Shown: in pieces, positions 61,989 through 64,000 of the stretch
Layout: each line of letters begins with the position of its first letter
How positions within the stretch are numbered: the first letter of the stretch is position 1
Assembly (NCBI RefSeq): GCF_028714655.1
Contig: NZ_JAQTLY010000005.1
Location: 1-64,000, forward strand
Source: Sulfurimonas sp.
GTDB lineage: Bacteria > Campylobacterota > Campylobacteria > Campylobacterales > Sulfurimonadaceae
Direction: 5' to 3'
Length of the DNA stretch: 64,000 nucleotides
Made by a program: the position numbers and the translations under genes
The notes under the pieces: model-generated
The model's database searches: none
Seen by the model: the letters and a program-made list of their open reading frames with translations, nothing else
Told to the model about the DNA's origin: nothing

Positions 61989-62813
61989 CTATTGTAATAG
62001 TCTTAGAACATTTTGCTGAACGGCATTAGCTTGGCTCATTGCATAAGACCCTGATTGAGCTAAGATATTATGTTTTGCAAAGTTTGCACTCTCTGCCGCA
62101 AAGTCAACATCACGAATGTTTGATTCAGCTGCTGCAATATTTACTTGCGTAACTGAAATATTTCTAACATTTGATTCAAGTTTATTTTGTGCAGCACCCA
62201 GTGTAGCACGAAGTCCGTCAACCGCTTTTATACCGGTATCCATATTTGTAACCGTTGTTTCCGCAGCAGCTCTTGTTGTAACTACAAAAGTACCCGCTAA
62301 CGCAGTAATAGATGCACTTCCTATAACTACTGCTTGCGTATCACCTGAGTATGCACCGGTATGAAATGTAAAAGTACCTGCCGCACCGCCGGTAGCATCA
62401 AGAATTGAAATACCGTTAAATTTAGTTTTAGTTCCGATATCATTCGCTTCTGCAGCTAAAGCCGTAACCTCTTTGTCAATATATGATCTTGAATCTGTAT
62501 CTTGAGTATCGTTGGCTGATTGAGTAGCAAGGACACGAATTCTTTTTAAGATATTTCCAAATTCCTCTAAAGCACCGTCTGCCGTTTGGATAAGACCGAT
62601 ACCGTCATTTGAGTTAGATATAGCTTGACCCAAACCTTGAGATTGAGCCGAAAGTTTATTTGCAATAGCCAAACCTGCCGAATCATCTGCAGCTTTGTTT
62701 ATTCTTAGACCTGAAGATAGAGCAGTTAAACTTTTATCAAGTCCTACATTGTTCATCGTCGATTTCATATGTGCATTCATCGCACCGATATTTGTGTTTA
62801 TTCTAAATCCCAT
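61989..62813 (-). CDS. Flagellin, copy 3 (first in transcription order)
   Basis: A 274-aa flagellin. Ends match the other copies but the middle (about 100-215) has diverged (for example DSRSYIDKEVTALAAEANDIGTK and GAYSGDTQAV). It is the only copy with a clear sigma-28 promoter upstream, so it may lead an operon or be expressed separately. The unit length to the next copy is again 939 bp. Confidence 0.96.
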   Translation of the reverse strand: MGFRINTNIGAMNAHMKSTMNNVGLDKSLTALSSGLRINKAADDSAGLAIANKLSAQSQGLGQAISNSNDGIGLIQTADGALEEFGNILKRIRVLATQSANDTQDTDSRSYIDKEVTALAAEANDIGTKTKFNGISILDATGGAAGTFTFHTGAYSGDTQAVVIGSASITALAGTFVVTTRAAAETTVTNMDTGIKAVDGLRATLGAAQNKLESNVRNISVTQVNIAAAESNIRDVDFAAESANFAKHNILAQSGSYAMSQANAVQQNVLRLLQ

Positions 62814-62830
62814 AATAAATCCTTTTCGGG

Positions 62831-62847
62831 TAGAGCCTTTTGCTCTA
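62831..62847 (-). promoter_or_regulatory. Leader hairpin of flagellin copy 3
   Basis: tagagc (62831-62836) pairs with gctcta (62842-62847). The stem is conserved though the surrounding leader differs from those of copies 1 and 2. Confidence 0.5.
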
Positions 62848-62863
62848 GTTTAATTTTTATCTC

Positions 62864-62875
62864 GGCATCCATGCC
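62864..62875 (-). promoter_or_regulatory. GGA-loop hairpin at the 5' end of the copy 3 mRNA (CsrA-type site)
   Basis: On the RNA strand GGCATGGATGCC folds as GGCA/TGCC with GGA in the loop, a few bases from the expected transcription start (near 62881). It differs in sequence from the sites before copies 1 and 2 but keeps the same logic. Confidence 0.45.
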
Positions 62876-62887
62876 TTGATGTAAACT

Positions 62888-62916
62888 ATATCGGCACTAT
62901 AAAAAAATAACTTTAA
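62888..62916 (-). promoter_or_regulatory. Sigma-28 (FliA) promoter of flagellin copy 3
   Basis: On the minus strand TTAAAG (62911-62916) and GCCGATAT (62888-62895) are separated by 15 nt, an almost perfect match to the FliA consensus TAAA-N15-GCCGATAA. Confidence 0.8.
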
Positions 62917-62997
62917 TCTTTTTAGAGATATTTTTAAAAAAATCCTCAATTTCTTCTATTTATACTTTTTTTGCTACACTTCCAAACTTAAAACAAC

Positions 62998-63003
62998 TAT
63001 ACT
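62998..63003 (+). promoter_or_regulatory. Possible topA -10 box
   Basis: CTATACTAT provides a TATACT box about 20 nt before the TTG start at 63023; AGGAAA (63013-63018) is the ribosome-binding site. A second candidate, TGCTACACT, lies at 62972-62980. Confidence 0.4.
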
Positions 63004-63022
63004 ATATATATAGGAAATCTAT

Positions 63023-64000
63023 TTGAACTTAATTATCGTCGAATCACCCGCTAAAGCAAAGACTATTAAAAATTTTTTAGGCAAAGAGTATGAGGTTATT
63101 GCATCTAAAGGTCATATACGCGACCTTCCAAAAGCTCGTTTTGGAATCACCATAGATGAAAAAAACCATCTCATTCCCGCATATAGCGTTGCAAAAGAGA
63201 ATATGCCTACGGTAAAGCAGATCAAAGATTTGGCAAAAAAGAGTGATACGATATATATCGCGACCGATGAGGATCGCGAAGGTGAGGCGATAGGCTGGCA
63301 TATAGCTCACGCGATAGATAAAAATCCCGAAGAACTTCCTAGAATCGTATTTCACGAGATAACAAAAACCGCTATAAACAATGCATTGCAACATGCACGC
63401 AAAATTGATATGAATATGGTAAACGCCCAACAGGCACGCCGTCTGCTTGACCGTGTCGTTGGTTACAAACTCTCGCCGCTTCTTAGTTCAAAAATCCAAA
63501 AAGGTCTCTCGGCAGGGCGTGTTCAGTCATCGACTCTAAAACTTGTCGTAGATCGCGAAAGAGAGATAAGAGCGTTTGTTGCGCAAGAGTATTGGACTAT
63601 TGATACGATGTTTAAAAAAGATATAGAAGCAGCACTTATCTCTCACAAGGGAGAAAAACTCTCTAAACTCTCCATAGAGAACAAAACTACGGCAGATGCG
63701 ATAACCGCAAGCGTAAAAAATGACACATTTGTCATCTCAAGCATTGAAACAAAAGAGAGAAGAAGTGCAACACCTCCGCCGTTTATGACCTCAACTCTTC
63801 AGCAAGTCGCTTCAAGCAAACTGGGCTTTACTCCTAAAAAAACTATGATGGTAGCTCAAGTGCTTTATGAGGGTGTAAAAACTCCAAACGGAACAAGCGG
63901 TGTGATTACATACATGAGAACGGACTCGCTAAATCTTGCAGCTGAAGCGGTTGATGCCGTTCGCGGTGTAATCGAGAGCAGATTTGGAAAAAAATATCTC
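63023..64000 (+). CDS. topA: DNA topoisomerase I (partial, C-terminus outside window)
   Basis: Relaxes negative supercoils. The visible 326 residues begin with the Toprim domain (NLIIVESPAKAKTI, ATDEDREGEAIGWH). The core continues with VNAQQARRLLDRVVGYKLSPLL, and the catalytic Tyr297 is in ITYMRTDSL. The start is TTG at 63023 with AGGAAA upstream. The gene runs past the right edge. Confidence 0.96.
   Translation, partial: MNLIIVESPAKAKTIKNFLGKEYEVIASKGHIRDLPKARFGITIDEKNHLIPAYSVAKENMPTVKQIKDLAKKSDTIYIATDEDREGEAIGWHIAHAIDKNPEELPRIVFHEITKTAINNALQHARKIDMNMVNAQQARRLLDRVVGYKLSPLLSSKIQKGLSAGRVQSSTLKLVVDREREIRAFVAQEYWTIDTMFKKDIEAALISHKGEKLSKLSIENKTTADAITASVKNDTFVISSIETKERRSATPPPFMTSTLQQVASSKLGFTPKKTMMVAQVLYEGVKTPNGTSGVITYMRTDSLNLAAEAVDAVRGVIESRFGKKYL

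Noticed and set aside
60111-62813. The flagellin repeats as a possible CRISPR or satellite array.
   Set aside because: The repeat unit is a full gene plus spacer (939 bp); no short regularly spaced repeats with unique spacers were seen anywhere in the window.
63077-63430. A 117-codon frame opposite topA.
   Set aside because: It lies wholly inside the topA coding region on the other strand and shows no known motif.

Overview
The window is chromosomal DNA of a low-GC, flagellated Campylobacterota (epsilonproteobacterium). Sulfurimonas or a close relative is the best guess. This rests on MqnA of the futalosine menaquinone pathway, OprD-like porin and epsilon-type chemoreceptor and flagellin sequences, frequent TTG/GTG starts, promoters recognisable mainly by a TGnTAnnnT -10 box, and a large set of sensory and c-di-GMP proteins. 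The genus is an inference.

Layout. 1-3856: S10 ribosomal operon on the minus strand (rpsJ-rplC-rplD-rplW-rplB-rpsS-rplV-rpsC, the last cut by the window edge). 4012-9113: an ATPase gene, then a zinc-binding soluble chemoreceptor, a CheY-like regulator, a REC-PAS-kinase and rnhB. 9120-12519: a porin and the molybdopterin genes moaD-moaE-moeA (minus). 12777-15250: mqnA, a secreted coiled-coil protein, a secreted histidine phosphatase and a DUF4337 membrane protein. 15512-18791: a small decayed integrative element in the 3' end of tRNA-Leu. It carries a HipA-type kinase with its own N-terminal winged helix and a broken integrase. 18769-19357: five tRNA genes. 19519-26947: an alanine-type symporter, a 1572-aa hybrid kinase and a diguanylate cyclase response regulator. 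26944-31556: thiG, then an operon of a P-loop protein, nnrD, an ABC-type ATPase and a small Toprim-like protein (possible defence pair). 31648-38809: kpsF, rluB, rarA, then a STAS-like/chemoreceptor/REC-phosphatase-kinase set that looks like a partner-switching module. 38835-41751: rplT-rpmI, SRP RNA, an Hpt protein, a nucleosidase-like protein and an SDR.

41778-62813 is a flagellar filament and glycosylation region, all on the minus strand. Three tandem flagellin genes come first in transcription order. Next is a tightly overlapping operon for a CMP-activated nonulosonic acid-like sugar: CBS-sugar kinase, NeuB fused to a TIM-barrel isomerase, methyltransferases, CMP-transferase, class III aminotransferase, VOC protein, isomerase and two SDRs. 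Two Maf glycosyltransferases, a B12/radical SAM enzyme, a sugar-1-phosphate nucleotidyltransferase, and fliD-fliS-fliT-like follow. The flagellin leaders carry hairpins with GGA in the loop, suggesting CsrA control. topA starts at 63023 and runs off the window.

The strongest leads for something new are the tRNA-Leu element with the HipA fusion, the ATPase/Toprim-like pair coupled to nnrD, the unusual enzyme set of the glycosylation operon, the chemoreceptor partner-switch module, a dispersed hairpin element with compensatory changes, and several genes whose -10 box lies directly before the start codon (probable leaderless mRNAs).
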